Assembly (NCBI RefSeq): GCF_010682105.1
Contig: NZ_JAAGWH010000015.1
Span: 1 to 64,000 of the forward strand
Direction: 5' to 3'
Length of the DNA: 64,000 bases
From: Modestobacter muralis
GTDB taxonomy: Bacteria; Actinomycetota; Actinomycetes; Mycobacteriales; Geodermatophilaceae
Shown here: in pieces, positions 9,030 to 17,281 of the stretch
Numbering within the stretch: position 1 is the stretch's first letter
How the letters are laid out: each line of letters opens with the position of its first letter
Position numbers and translations under genes: made by a program
The notes under the pieces: model-generated
Database searches by the model: none
Seen by the model: only the letters and a program-made list of their open reading frames with translations
Told to the model about the DNA's origin: nothing

Positions 9030-9057
9030 GGCCCCGCTGCCCCCGGGCAGCGGGGCC
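9030..9057. terminator. Bidirectional hairpin between convergent genes
   Basis: A near-perfect palindrome, GGCCCCGCTGCCC paired with GGGCAGCGGGGCC around two bases, lies in the 34-base gap between the acyl-CoA ligase and the mannosyltransferase stops. It has no T-tract in either direction. Confidence 0.7.
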
Positions 9058-9058
9058 C

Positions 9059-10180
9059 TCAGCCGTCGAGGACGGCGGCGAAGGTCCCGGCGATCGTCGT
9101 CCAGGACCACCGCTCCTCCACCCACGCCCGGCCGGCCGCGCCCATGGCGCGCGCCCGGTCGGGGTCGTCGAGCAGGCCGGCCAGAACGGCGGCCACCGCC
9201 GCCGGTGAGCGCGGGTCGACCACGTGCCCGGTGACGCCCTCGACGACCGTCTCCGGCGCCCCGCCGGAGGTCCCGGCGACCACCGGCCGGCCGCAGGCCG
9301 CGGCCTCGAGGAACACCATGCCCAGCCCCTCGACGTCCAGCCCGCCCCGGCGGGTGCGGCAGGGCATGGCGAACACGTCCCCGGCGGCGTAGTGCGCCGG
9401 CAGCTCCTCGGCCGGCACGCCGCCGGTCAGGACGACGGAGTCCTGCAGGCCCCGGGCGGCGACCGCCCGGCGCAGCGCCGGTTCCAGCGGGCCGCCACCG
9501 ACCAGCAGCAGCCGGGCCCGCGGGTGCCGGGCGAGCACGTCGGACCAACCGGCGACCAGCACGTCCTGCCCCTTGCGCGGCACCAGCCGGGACACGCAGA
9601 CCACGACCGGGGCGTCGCCGAGCCCGTGCCGGGCGCGCACCGCCGCACCGTCGACGTCCGGGCTGAACCGGTCGACGTCCACGCCGGGTGAGAGCTGCAC
9701 CAGCTCGGTGCGGTCGCCCAGCGCCGGGGCGAGCCGGTGCCGGGTGTAGTCGCTGATGTAGGTGACGGTGTCCAGGCCGCCGGCGATGCGGCGCATCACC
9801 TGGCGGGCGCCGGGCAGCGCCACCCAGCCGGTCTCGTGCCCGTGCGTGGCCCCGACCAGCCGTTCGACCCCGGCCCGGCGCAGCGCCGGGGCCAGCAGGC
9901 CCAGCGGTGCGGCGGCGCCGAAGAACACCGTCCGGCAGTCGCGCGCGCGGGCCAGCCGGACGGCGGCCCGGGCGGCGCCGGGGGTGGGCAGCAGCATCCC
10001 GGTGGGCATCCGCACGACCTCGTAGGGCAGGCCGGCGTCGTGCAGGTGCGACCCGGGGTGGTCCGACGCCAGGACGACCAGCGACTCCGGGGGCCGGGTG
10101 TCCAGCAGGGCGGCGACGAAGGTCTGGATGCCGCCCTGCCGCGGCGGGAAGTCGTTGGTCACGACCAGGGTGCGGTTCAC
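9059..10180 (-). CDS. pimB: GDP-mannose-dependent GT-B glycosyltransferase, PimB'-like
   Basis: A GT4-family glycosyltransferase of 373 residues, likely adding the second mannose to phosphatidylinositol monomannoside at the cytoplasmic face, as does Rv2188c (PimB') in the same position. The N-terminus shows VTNDFPPRQGGIQTF, where the glycine loop binds acceptor; the C-terminal Rossmann domain has SRLVPRKGQD and the donor-binding acidic motif EGLGMVFLEAAACGRPVV. GTG 10180 overlaps the stop of the M48 protease gene by 4 bases, so the pair is co-translated. The assignment to PIM synthesis rests on synteny plus motifs; other mannosyl acceptors are possible. Confidence 0.82.
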   Translation of the reverse strand: MNRTLVVTNDFPPRQGGIQTFVAALLDTRPPESLVVLASDHPGSHLHDAGLPYEVVRMPTGMLLPTPGAARAAVRLARARDCRTVFFGAAAPLGLLAPALRRAGVERLVGATHGHETGWVALPGARQVMRRIAGGLDTVTYISDYTRHRLAPALGDRTELVQLSPGVDVDRFSPDVDGAAVRARHGLGDAPVVVCVSRLVPRKGQDVLVAGWSDVLARHPRARLLLVGGGPLEPALRRAVAARGLQDSVVLTGGVPAEELPAHYAAGDVFAMPCRTRRGGLDVEGLGMVFLEAAACGRPVVAGTSGGAPETVVEGVTGHVVDPRSPAAVAAVLAGLLDDPDRARAMGAAGRAWVEERWSWTTIAGTFAAVLDG

Positions 10181-11466
10181 CGGCCGCGCACCTCCGTCCA
10201 GTCCTCGGCGAAGGCGATCCGCTGTGCCGACGTGGGGTGGCTGCCGAAGAACCACTGCCAGCCCGCCGGCGGGTCCGGGTCGCTGAGGTTGGCCGAGCCC
10301 AGCGACCGCTGGACGGCGATGAAGGACGCCGGGTCACCGGTGAGATCGAGGGCGTGCAGGTCGGCCCGGGCCTCGATGTGCCGGGACACCAGGTTCTGCA
10401 CAGGCGTCGACACCAGCGTGCCCAGGGCCAGCAGCAGGAGCAGCAGACCGACGACCTGGCCGTCACCGGGACCGCTCGCCCCTGCCCGGCGCAGCAGCGG
10501 GGTGGAGCTGAGCAGCCAGCCGAGCAGCGCCGTCCCCGCGCCGGCACCCAGCGCACCGATCAGCGTGCCGGTGAGGACGTCGTCGTTCGCGACGTGTCCG
10601 AGCTCGTGGGCGGCGATGGACTCGACCTGCTCGTCGGGCACCTGCTGGAGCAGGGTGTCGTAGACGACGATCCGGCGGGTCGAGCCGAAGCCGGACACGT
10701 AGGCGTTCAGTGCGGTCGTGCGGCGGCTGGCGTCGGCGACGAGCACGTCCTCGACCGGGGTGCCGCTGCGCTCGGCCAGCGCGAGCAGCTCGGTGCGCAG
10801 CGGGCTGTCGGGCATCGGCGCGAAGCGGTTGAACGCCGGCTCGATGAGCAGCGGGTAGAGGAACGACCCGACGACCACCAGGGCCGCGGCCCCGCCTCCG
10901 GCCCAGGCCCACCAGGTGCGCGGTGCCCGGCGGGCCAGCCAGACCAGCGCCAGCAGGCCGACCGCGGTGATCCCGGCGTTGATGGCGGTGGAGGTGGCGA
11001 CGTCGCGGGCCCACAGGCCCCAGCCACGGGTGGACAGCCCGTAGCGGTGCCGGACGACCTCGGCGTACGCAGCCAGCGGCAGGGTGGCCAGCCGGCCGGC
11101 CACCAGGAGGGCCACCGCGCCCAGCAGCACCTGCCAGCCCCATCCCCCGCCGAGCGGCCGGGCCACCGTGCGGGCAGTGGCCGCACCGGCCCGGGTCAGC
11201 CCGAAGACGGCGGAGACGGCCAGCCCGAGCAGGAGCGAGGCGAGCGACGCCGGGCGCAGGGCCTGGGCGAAGGACTCGGCGCGGGCCGCCTGCTCGGGGG
11301 TGAAGGCGGCGCCCGGGTCGACGGGGGTCCGTCCGCCGGCCGGGGCGGGCAGCAGGTCCCAGGGGGTGACGACCACGATCACCACGACCAGGGCCAGGCC
11401 CAGCACCGCGGCCACCGCCAGGGCGGGCCGGCGGGCGGTGGGCCGGACCCCGACGGCGGTGCTCAT
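10177..11466 (-). CDS. M48-family (STE24/HtpX-like) membrane zinc protease
   Basis: An integral membrane metalloprotease of 429 residues. The zinc motif HELGH is at 287-291 and the third ligand is E365 in HIEARAD, the arrangement of STE24/M48 peptidases. The segment SRRTTALNAYVSGFG before HELGH is the typical substrate-groove edge. About six membrane helices surround the catalytic domain. The ATG at 11466 has no Shine-Dalgarno sequence; instead it overlaps the stop of a predicted leaderless 11-codon ORF. Homologues cleave membrane proteins or CAAX-type peptides; the substrate here is unknown. It is the first large gene of a two-gene unit with the mannosyltransferase. Confidence 0.85.
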   Translation of the reverse strand: MSTAVGVRPTARRPALAVAAVLGLALVVVIVVVTPWDLLPAPAGGRTPVDPGAAFTPEQAARAESFAQALRPASLASLLLGLAVSAVFGLTRAGAATARTVARPLGGGWGWQVLLGAVALLVAGRLATLPLAAYAEVVRHRYGLSTRGWGLWARDVATSTAINAGITAVGLLALVWLARRAPRTWWAWAGGGAAALVVVGSFLYPLLIEPAFNRFAPMPDSPLRTELLALAERSGTPVEDVLVADASRRTTALNAYVSGFGSTRRIVVYDTLLQQVPDEQVESIAAHELGHVANDDVLTGTLIGALGAGAGTALLGWLLSSTPLLRRAGASGPGDGQVVGLLLLLLALGTLVSTPVQNLVSRHIEARADLHALDLTGDPASFIAVQRSLGSANLSDPDPPAGWQWFFGSHPTSAQRIAFAEDWTEVRGR

Positions 11467-11498
11467 CCGGGGGGCCCCGAGCAGGTCAGCGTGGACAC
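11463..11498 (-). CDS. Predicted leaderless upstream ORF coupled to M48 protease
   Basis: An 11-residue ORF (MSTLTCSGPPG) begins with GTG at 11498. A TAAGCT box (11511-11506) precedes the GTG by 7 bases, the spacing seen at leaderless starts. Its TGA overlaps the protease ATG (ATGA). The protease itself has no ribosome binding site, so coupling to this ORF would explain how it is translated. The peptide is probably not functional in itself; a single Cys codon is its only special codon. Confidence 0.45.
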   Translation of the reverse strand: MSTLTCSGPPG

Positions 11499-11550
11499 GG
11501 CGGCGAGCTTAGGCAGCCGGTCTGTGCGCGCGCCCCGGGCCGCAGCGGCC

Positions 11551-11595
11551 GGGCCGACGGGTCCCGGGCCGACGGGTCCCGGGCCGCCGGTCACC
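11551..11595. repeat. Tandem 15-bp repeat
   Basis: GGGCCGACGGGTCCC occurs twice in tandem (11551-11565 and 11566-11580) followed by a degenerate third unit. It lies between the broken NlpC/P60 gene and the M48 protease; no function is evident. Confidence 0.75.
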
Positions 11596-11636
11596 CGGCC
11601 GGCGGGCTCGGACCGCCGGTCGCACCGCCGGCGCGG

Positions 11637-12432
11637 TCAGCCGAGCAGGCGGCGGGCGCCGACGTAGCCCTTCATGTCCACCGTGGAGACGAGCACCGGC
11701 TGACCGAACGTCGAGGCGTGCACCATCTGGCCCTTGCCGATGTAGATGCTCACGTGGCTGACCGGTCGAACTGCTGCTCGTAATCGCCGACCCGGGAGGC
11801 GAGGTCGTCCTGGCGGGCGGTGGTGTCGGCCAGCGTCTGCTCCGCGGCGGCTGCGGCGGCCTCCGCGTCGATGCGGCCTGCGCGGCGGCCGCGGCGGCCT
11901 CGGCCACCTGACCGAGCACCTGGTCGGTGTGCCCGGCGATCGTGTCGAGGGTGGTGACCTGGGCCAGGAACTCGTCGGTCGAACCGCTGGTCATCAGGGC
12001 GTTGAACCGGGACAGGTTCTCGCCGGTGAAGGCGCTGCGGGCGATCCAGCGCACCGGCTCGTCCAGCGCGTCGAGCTGGACCCGGGCGTCGGCGACCGCC
12101 TGCTCGGCGGCCTCGGCCGCGGCTCGCTGCTGGGCGAGCGTCTCCCGGGCCTCGTTGAGCTGCTCGGTGACGACCTCGGGCTCGTGGGTGGCGTCGGGGA
12201 CCAGCCGGGTCGCCTCCTCGGCGGTGGCCGCGTGGGTGACCGGGTCGCCGGGTGTGGCGGCGGCGGAGCCGGGCAGGAGGGCCAGGGTGAGGCTCGCCGT
12301 GACGCCCACCAGCAGTCCCGCGGTGAGCCGGGCGTCCGGTCGTGCCCCGGGGCGGGCGGCACGCCGGCCGACGGTGCGGTCGGCGGGTGCGGGCACCCGG
12401 GTGGTCCGGTCACGGGGCTGAGGGCTCGCCAC
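11637..12432 (-). pseudogene. Broken NlpC/P60 peptidoglycan hydrolase (RipC-like)
   Basis: Remnant of a secreted D,L-endopeptidase of the RipC type (Rv2190c position). GTG 12432 opens a signal peptide (LTLALLPGSAAA) and a coiled coil. Near 11873 the frame shifts by one base: the following bases read AEAAAAAAEQTLADTTARQD only in the next frame. At about 11762-11770, inside GDYEQQFDR, the sequence jumps directly to SHVSIYIGKGQMVHAS, the last third of the NlpC/P60 domain, ending at 11637. The catalytic Cys region is absent; only the catalytic His segment remains. The junction sits in CCGGTCAG, suggesting deletion at short homology. A sequencing or assembly error is an alternative. Confidence 0.72.
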
Positions 12433-12751
12433 GGGCGGCGGGACTCCGTTTCTCCTGGTCGACCGCCGGTCCGGTCAGCCGCCGGGCCGGGCCGGAGGCC
12501 CTGTCGCGTCCTGGTCGACGCGGTGCTCGGGGCTGTGCGGATCCGGGAGGAGCCACCCGGTGCTGCGGCGGCTCCCCGTCCATCGACCCGGCTCAGGGTC
12601 TGGCGGTCGGGCGGTGCCCGGCCGAAGTCACCCTCTGTGTTGACGACGTCTCGTACGGACACGACGAACTCAGGTCCGTGACCGGATCGAGATGGCCCCG
12701 TCAAACGACCATGTAGAGCAGGAAGCTGACAAGTCACAGACGTGCCATGTG
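12433..12751 (-). other. Long upstream region of the broken NlpC/P60 gene
   Basis: A 319-base stretch without a gene. On the minus strand it contains a GC-rich hairpin (GGAGCC paired with GGCTCC) and, just before the start codon at 12432, a CAGGAGAAACGGAG purine stretch that may be the ribosome binding site. The part from about 12640 to 12750 is noticeably AT-richer than its surroundings. Actinobacterial NlpC/P60 genes often carry c-di-AMP riboswitches, but I could not match that consensus here. Confidence 0.4.
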
Positions 12752-12757
12752 TCAGCT
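12724..12757 (-). terminator. Inverted repeat at the end of the CxxC protein gene
   Basis: AGCTGACA (12724-12731) is perfectly complementary to TGTCAGCT (12750-12757), separated by 18 bases. The second arm contains the stop codon of the minus-strand gene at 12752. It may be a weak terminator or an operator; the loop is long. Confidence 0.4.
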
Positions 12758-13162
12758 CACATGACGGCGACCCTGGATGAATGCATCCTGATGACGCAGG
12801 GGCGGAACCAGCCCGAACTCTGCCAACGCACGGACCGCCTCCTGCTCCACCTCGTCGAGCTCGACCAGCGACCACGGGTCGTCGGCGGAGGCGTCGACGC
12901 GAGCGTCACCCCCGGCGTCGGGACGCCCGGGCGCGTCGCCGGCCGCGACGGCGCCCATCGACCCGCCCCACGGCTGCCCGGCGTCCGACTGCCCGGCCGC
13001 GACCGCGGGCTGCGGGGCCTCGACGCCCGGCCGGCGACGGGTCAGGGGCACGACGGTGGGGTCGCTCCCCCGCCAGCCGGGCGGCGCCCCCAGCAGGACG
13101 GTCACGACGCAGTCGTCGCAGCCGTGACCGCGGACGGTGCAGGTGTCACAGTCGATGAGCAC
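12752..13162 (-). CDS. Conserved small actinobacterial protein with paired CxxC motifs
   Basis: A 136-residue protein of unknown function. The N-terminus is LIDCDTCTVRGHGCDDC, two CxxC pairs eight residues apart that could form a zinc or Fe-S site, followed by VVTVLLGAP. The middle is low-complexity. The C-terminus (ELDEVEQEAVRALAEFGLVPPLR) is a conserved helix seen in actinobacterial homologues. The GTG start at 13162 is preceded by AAGGAG with an 8-base gap. The gene sits between the NlpC/P60 remnant and the divergent exonuclease gene; neither neighbour explains its role. Confidence 0.7.
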   Translation of the reverse strand: MLIDCDTCTVRGHGCDDCVVTVLLGAPPGWRGSDPTVVPLTRRRPGVEAPQPAVAAGQSDAGQPWGGSMGAVAAGDAPGRPDAGGDARVDASADDPWSLVELDEVEQEAVRALAEFGLVPPLRHQDAFIQGRRHVS

Positions 13163-13318
13163 GACGGCTCTCCTTCTCTCTCTCCGGGTCCGGACAGCGC
13201 GGACGTTAGGGAAGGGCACCGACAGTTCCGTCCCACCGCCGCCCGGCTCCCGGGTCCGGCCCGGCCGCCCGGCGTGGGCTGCACGGAACTGTCGGACACC
13301 CGACCTAGCGTCCGGTAC

Positions 13319-15301
13319 GTGCTGTTCCCCCCTGTCCCACCGTTCCCGCCGGACGCACCCGGGGCGCCGCCGGACCGAGCCGGGTGGCAGCAGGTGGCAC
13401 TGCCGGTGCACGGCGCCGCAGCACCCGACGTCTCCGCGCCCGGGCGGCCGCGGTACCACCAGGCCACGATCGACGACCTGGGCACCGCCCTGGCCGAGGT
13501 GACCTTCGTGGTGGTCGACCTGGAGACCACCGGCGGCTCGCCCAAGGACAGCGCGATCACCGAGATCGGCGCCGTCAAGGTCCGCGGCGGCCAGGTGATC
13601 GGGGAGTTCCAGACCCTGGTCGACCCGGGGCACGCGATCCCGCCCTACATCAGCGTGCTCACCGGCATCACCACGATGATGGTCGCGGCCGCCCCGCGGA
13701 TCGCCGCGGTGTTGCCCGGGTTTCTGGAGTTCGCCCGCGGCACCGTCCTGGTGGCCCACAACGCCCCGTTCGACCTCGGGTTCCTGCGTGCGGCCTGCGA
13801 GGCCAGCGGTGTGGCGTGGCCGGCGTTCGCCTCGGTCGACACCGCCGTCCTGGCTCGTCGGCTGCTCACCCGCGACGAGGTGCCCAACTGCAAGCTCGGC
13901 ACCCTCGCGCCCTTCTTCTCCGCCCGGACCCAGCCCACCCACCGCGCCCTCGACGACGCCCGCGCCACCGTCGACGTGCTGCACGGCCTCTTCGAGCGAC
14001 TGGGGCCGCTGGGCGTCACCTCCCTGGAGGAGCTGACCGGCCTCACCCGCCAGGTCGACCCGCGCCGCCGGCGCAAGCGCCACCTCGCCGAGCACGTGCC
14101 CCACGGCCCCGGCGTCTACGTCTTCCGCGGTCCCGGCGACGAGCCGCTCTACGTCGGCACCTCCGGCGACCTGCGCACCCGGGTCCGCAGCTACTTCTCC
14201 GCCGGCGAGCAGCGCAGCCGGATGACCGAGATGATCACCCTCGCCGAGCGGATAGAGGCGCTGCCCTGCGCCCACGACCTCGAGGCCGCCGTCCGCGAGC
14301 TTCGGCTGATCGCCCAGCACAAGCCGCGGTACAACAAGCGCTCGCGCTTCCCCGAGCGGGCGCTGTGGGTCCGCCTCACCGACGAGCCCTTCCCCCGGCT
14401 GTCGGTGGTCCGCCGGGAGGTGCCCGGGGCGGGCACGTTCCTCGGTCCCTTCCCCGACCGCCGGGCGGCCGAGTCCGCCGTGGCCGCGGTGCACGAGTCC
14501 CTGCCGCTGCGGCAGTGCACCGGCCGGCTCTCGCTCACCGTGCTGGGCAGCGCGTGCGCGCTGGCCGGGATGGGGCGCTGCGGGGCGCCGTGCACCGGGG
14601 CGCAGAGCCGGGAGGAGTACGCGTCGGTGGCCGAGGTCTTCGCCGCCGCCGTCGACCACGACCCCCGCGGCCTGATCGCCCCGCTGCTGGAGCGCGTGGA
14701 GCGGCTGGCCACCGAGGGCCGCTACGAGGACGCCGCCGAGCTCCGTGACCGGGCCGCCGTGCTCGTGCGCGCCGTGCGCCGCCGGCAGCGGCTGGCCTCG
14801 CTGGCCGCGGTGCCCGAGCTGGTGCTGGCCCGGCCCGACGGGGAGGGCGGGTGGCAGCTGTCGGTGGTCCGCAACGGCCGGCTCGTGGCCGCCGGGGTGG
14901 CCGTGCGCGGCCGCTCGGTCCGCGGGTACCTCGCCGACCTGCGCGTCACCGCCGAGACCACCACCACCCCGGAGGGCGAGCTGGCCGCCACGGTGGAGGA
15001 GACCGAGCTCGTGCTGCGGTGGATGGAGAAGCCCGGCACCCGCCTGGTCGACGTGACCGGCACGCTCGCCAGCCGCACGCCCGGCACCGGCGACTACAGC
15101 GGCTTCCTCGCCCTGGTCGAGGCCGGCCGGGCCGAGCGCGACCCCTTCGCCGACAACCGGGCGCTGGGCACCCGCTCTCAGCCCGACCGGGTCACCCCAG
15201 GCCGCCCTCCCGAGCCCGGCCGGCGGTCCCGGCCCCGACCCGATGGCCGCACGCCAGGACGGCGCGGGCGGAGCGCGACCGGGCTAGCATCCCCGTCGTG
15301 A
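13319..15301 (+). CDS. DEDDh 3'-5' exonuclease fused to UvrC-like GIY-YIG region
   Basis: A 660-residue protein like Rv2191, joining a DNA polymerase III epsilon-type exonuclease to a UvrC-like region. Residues about 60-230 hold the DEDDh motifs: D67 and E69 (VVDLETTG), HNAPFDLGFL, and HRALDDARAT. A GIY-YIG domain starts near 265 (GVYVFRGPGDEPLYVGTSGDLRTR, given in part), and a UVR-like helix pair (RYEDAAELRDRA) lies near 460-480. It presumably works in DNA repair; nicking by the GIY-YIG part is untested. GTG 13319 is preceded by TAGCGT with a 7-base gap, indicating a leaderless mRNA. The stop overlaps the next start. Confidence 0.85.
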   Translation: MLFPPVPPFPPDAPGAPPDRAGWQQVALPVHGAAAPDVSAPGRPRYHQATIDDLGTALAEVTFVVVDLETTGGSPKDSAITEIGAVKVRGGQVIGEFQTLVDPGHAIPPYISVLTGITTMMVAAAPRIAAVLPGFLEFARGTVLVAHNAPFDLGFLRAACEASGVAWPAFASVDTAVLARRLLTRDEVPNCKLGTLAPFFSARTQPTHRALDDARATVDVLHGLFERLGPLGVTSLEELTGLTRQVDPRRRRKRHLAEHVPHGPGVYVFRGPGDEPLYVGTSGDLRTRVRSYFSAGEQRSRMTEMITLAERIEALPCAHDLEAAVRELRLIAQHKPRYNKRSRFPERALWVRLTDEPFPRLSVVRREVPGAGTFLGPFPDRRAAESAVAAVHESLPLRQCTGRLSLTVLGSACALAGMGRCGAPCTGAQSREEYASVAEVFAAAVDHDPRGLIAPLLERVERLATEGRYEDAAELRDRAAVLVRAVRRRQRLASLAAVPELVLARPDGEGGWQLSVVRNGRLVAAGVAVRGRSVRGYLADLRVTAETTTTPEGELAATVEETELVLRWMEKPGTRLVDVTGTLASRTPGTGDYSGFLALVEAGRAERDPFADNRALGTRSQPDRVTPGRPPEPGRRSRPRPDGRTPGRRGRSATGLASPS

Positions 15302-15585
15302 TCACCGCCATCGTGATGATCGATGCCGCCACCGACTCGATCGGCGAGGTCGCCGAGGCGGTCGCCGCCCTGCCCGGCGTCAGCGAGGTGTACTCCGTGG
15401 CCGGCGGGGTCGACTTGGTCGCGCTGGTCCGGGTGCACGAGTTCGAGGAGATCGCCCAGGTGATCGCCGGGCGGATCAACAAGGTCCCCGGCGTGCTGGA
15501 CACCGACACCCACATCGCCTTCCGTGCCTACTCCCGGCATGACCTGGAGGCGGCGTTCTCGATCGGCTTCGAGTCCGCCGACTGA
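15298..15585 (+). CDS. Stand-alone AsnC/Lrp ligand-binding (RAM) domain protein
   Basis: A 95-residue protein consisting only of the RAM effector domain of Lrp/AsnC regulators (strand-helix-strand: ITAIVMIDAATDS, then GVSEVYSVAGGVDLVALVRV). The DNA-binding helix-turn-helix is absent. Such domains form dimers or octamers that bind amino acids; here it may sense tryptophan or a precursor because trpD is adjacent, which is inference. GTG 15298 overlaps the exonuclease stop by 4 bases, and TAGCAT lies 7 bases upstream of it, so it could also have its own leaderless transcript starting inside the preceding gene. Confidence 0.8.
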   Translation: MITAIVMIDAATDSIGEVAEAVAALPGVSEVYSVAGGVDLVALVRVHEFEEIAQVIAGRINKVPGVLDTDTHIAFRAYSRHDLEAAFSIGFESAD

Positions 15586-15587
15586 CG

Positions 15588-15631
15588 AAGGACCCCGTTC
15601 CCCCCACGCCTCGCCAGGCCAGCGGGGGCGG
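15588..15631 (+). repeat. Degenerate copy of dispersed hairpin repeat
   Basis: AAGGACCCCGTTCCCCCCA begins 3 bases after the stop codon of the RAM protein; the 3' half has diverged. It lies between convergent genes. Confidence 0.5.
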
Positions 15632-15645
15632 CTCGGTGATGTCGG

Positions 15646-16704
15646 TCAGCCGACGGCGGCGGCGCGGGCCAGCTGGCTGACCTGGACCCACTGGTCGAGC
15701 TTGGCCGCGGCGCGGCCGTCGTCCACCGCGGCGGCCGCCCGCTCCAGCCCGGCCGCCAGCACGTCGTGCAGCCGGCCGCCGTGGGTGTCGAAGGCGGCCA
15801 GCGCCGCGGCCGCGTTCAGCAGCACCGCGTCCCGGACCGGGCCACGCTCCCCGGCCACCAGGCGGCGCACCACCTCGGCGTTGACCTCGGGCCCACCCCC
15901 GCGCAGGGCGCCGGGCTCGGCCACGGGCACACCGAACGCCGTCGGGTCCAGCCGCTCGGGCACCACCTCGCCGTCACGGACCACCCACACCGCCGAGGTG
16001 GTGGTGGTCGTCAGCTCGTCGAGTCCGTCGTCACCGCGGAAGACCAGCGCCCGGGTGCCGCGGTCGGCCAGCACCTGGGCCAGCACCGGGGCCATCCGGG
16101 TGTCCGCGCAGCCGATCGCGGCGGCCACCGGGCGGGCCGGGTTGGTCAGCGGCCCCAGGAAGTTGAAGACCGTGCCGATGCCCAGCTCCCGACGGGGGGC
16201 GGCGGCGTGCCGCATGCCCGGGTGGAACACCGGGGCGAAGAAGAAGCCGATCCCGGCGTCGCGGACGCACCGGGCCACCGCGGGCGCCGGCAGGTCGATG
16301 ACCACGCCCAGTGCCTCCAGCACGTCGGCCGTGCCGGACGCCGAGGACGCCGCACGGTTGCCGTGCTTGGCGACCGGCACCCCGACGGCGGCGGTGACCA
16401 GGGCGGCCATGGTCGAGATGTTCACCGTCTGGGCGCCGTCCCCACCGGTGCCGACGATGTCGACGCAGTCGACCGGCAACGGGACCGGCGTGGCCTGGTC
16501 GAGCATGGTCGCGGCCATCCCGGCGACCTCGTCGGGCGACTCCCCCTTGGCCCGCAGCGCCACGACGAAGCCGGCCACCTGCGCGGGGGTCGCCTCACCG
16601 GTCATCACCTGCCGCATCGCCCAGCGGGTGTCGTCCGCGGAGAGGTCCTCCCGGCGGATCAGCCGGGTGAGCAGTCCCGACCAGGTCGGGCGGAGGTCGG
16701 CCAC
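15646..16704 (-). CDS. trpD: Anthranilate phosphoribosyltransferase
   Basis: Second committed step of tryptophan synthesis: joins anthranilate and PRPP to give phosphoribosyl-anthranilate in the cytoplasm. The 352-residue protein has the PRPP loop [18 protein letters not shown], the anthranilate-binding [12 protein letters not shown] and the conserved helix RAVSS-like position, plus a C-terminal domain of normal length. The start is GTG 16704, 4 bases after the stop of the receiver-like gene, so the two form an operon. It is separate from other trp genes, as in mycobacteria (Rv2192c). No attenuator is visible. Confidence 0.93.
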   Translation of the reverse strand: MADLRPTWSGLLTRLIRREDLSADDTRWAMRQVMTGEATPAQVAGFVVALRAKGESPDEVAGMAATMLDQATPVPLPVDCVDIVGTGGDGAQTVNISTMAALVTAAVGVPVAKHGNRAASSASGTADVLEALGVVIDLPAPAVARCVRDAGIGFFFAPVFHPGMRHAAAPRRELGIGTVFNFLGPLTNPARPVAAAIGCADTRMAPVLAQVLADRGTRALVFRGDDGLDELTTTTTSAVWVVRDGEVVPERLDPTAFGVPVAEPGALRGGGPEVNAEVVRRLVAGERGPVRDAVLLNAAAALAAFDTHGGRLHDVLAAGLERAAAAVDDGRAAAKLDQWVQVSQLARAAAVG

Positions 16705-16708
16705 CGCG

Positions 16709-17131
16709 TCAGCGACGGACGGCGGGACGCTGCTGCGCCCGCGCGCGCAGCAGCCCGGCGACCACCTCGGTGGCCGTCAGCGGGTCGATCGGGTAGGCCA
16801 GGGTGGCGTCGGCCAGCGACCAGTGCGCCAGCCAGCGGTCGGCCTGCCGGGCGATCAGCACGACGAGCTGCGGGCAGTCGGCGATCTCGTTCTTCAGCTG
16901 CCGGCTGATCCCCATGCCACCGGTCGGCTGCGCCTCGCCGTCGAGCAGGCACAGGTCGATGCCGCCGACGTCGACCGCGGCGACCACCTCGTCACCCGTG
17001 GCGCACTCGACGTACCGCAGCGGGCCGACGTCGGCCGCCGGGGAGCTGCCCAGGGCAGTGCGCACAGCGGCACGGACCTCTGCCCGCTGACTGAAGACCA
17101 GCACGGTGGCCGGCGCGGCGTCGACGCTCAC
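16709..17131 (-). CDS. Receiver-like (CheY-fold) protein without output domain
   Basis: A 140-residue protein with the alternating hydrophobic strands of a response-regulator receiver domain: [36 protein letters not shown] with a candidate phospho-acceptor Asp, [12 protein letters not shown] and the final helix [12 protein letters not shown]. There is no DNA-binding domain, and the acidic pocket (normally two Asp/Glu after the first strand) is not visible, so it may be a pseudo-receiver. GTG 17131 follows TAGGCT by 7 bases, a leaderless signature. It is transcribed with trpD and is divergent from the cytochrome oxidase genes. Confidence 0.65.
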   Translation of the reverse strand: MSVDAAPATVLVFSQRAEVRAAVRTALGSSPAADVGPLRYVECATGDEVVAAVDVGGIDLCLLDGEAQPTGGMGISRQLKNEIADCPQLVVLIARQADRWLAHWSLADATLAYPIDPLTATEVVAGLLRARAQQRPAVRR

Positions 17132-17187
17132 CCGGCGGAGCCTAGCGGGCAGCGCTCCCCTCCGGGGAGCCTGACCGCGTACCCTCA

Positions 17188-17201
17188 GGTTGTGTACAAC
17201 C
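17188..17201. promoter_or_regulatory. Short palindrome at predicted ctaE transcript start
   Basis: GGTTGT-GT-ACAACC is an inverted repeat with 6-base arms, lying 3 bases after a TACCCT -10-like box (17180-17185). A protein bound here would block the predicted start of the cytochrome operon transcript, so it is a candidate operator. Confidence 0.4.
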
Positions 17202-17281
17202 GGCATGTCACGCAGGACGCGCCACGCGGACCCGACCCCACGTCGTGGGAACCCTGTCCCGATGCCATGATGAGCCCGTGA
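17192..17281 (+). CDS. Predicted leaderless upstream ORF coupled to ctaE
   Basis: A 29-codon ORF starts at GTG 17192, 6 bases after TACCCT, and ends with TGA overlapping the ctaE GTG start (GTGA). CtaE has no Shine-Dalgarno sequence, so translational coupling from this leaderless ORF would explain its initiation. The peptide begins [13 protein letters not shown] and ends DAMMSP; it has no membrane or signal character. It could be just a coupling device or a regulatory leader. Confidence 0.45.
   Translation: MYNRHVTQDAPRGPDPTSWEPCPDAMMSP

Noticed and set aside
12433-12751. c-di-AMP (ydaO) riboswitch before the NlpC/P60 remnant
   Set aside because: The family association is real in actinobacteria, and GGGTGA and GGGGAGCC occur, but their order and spacing do not fit the consensus I know. 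A covariance-model search with the ydaO family would decide.
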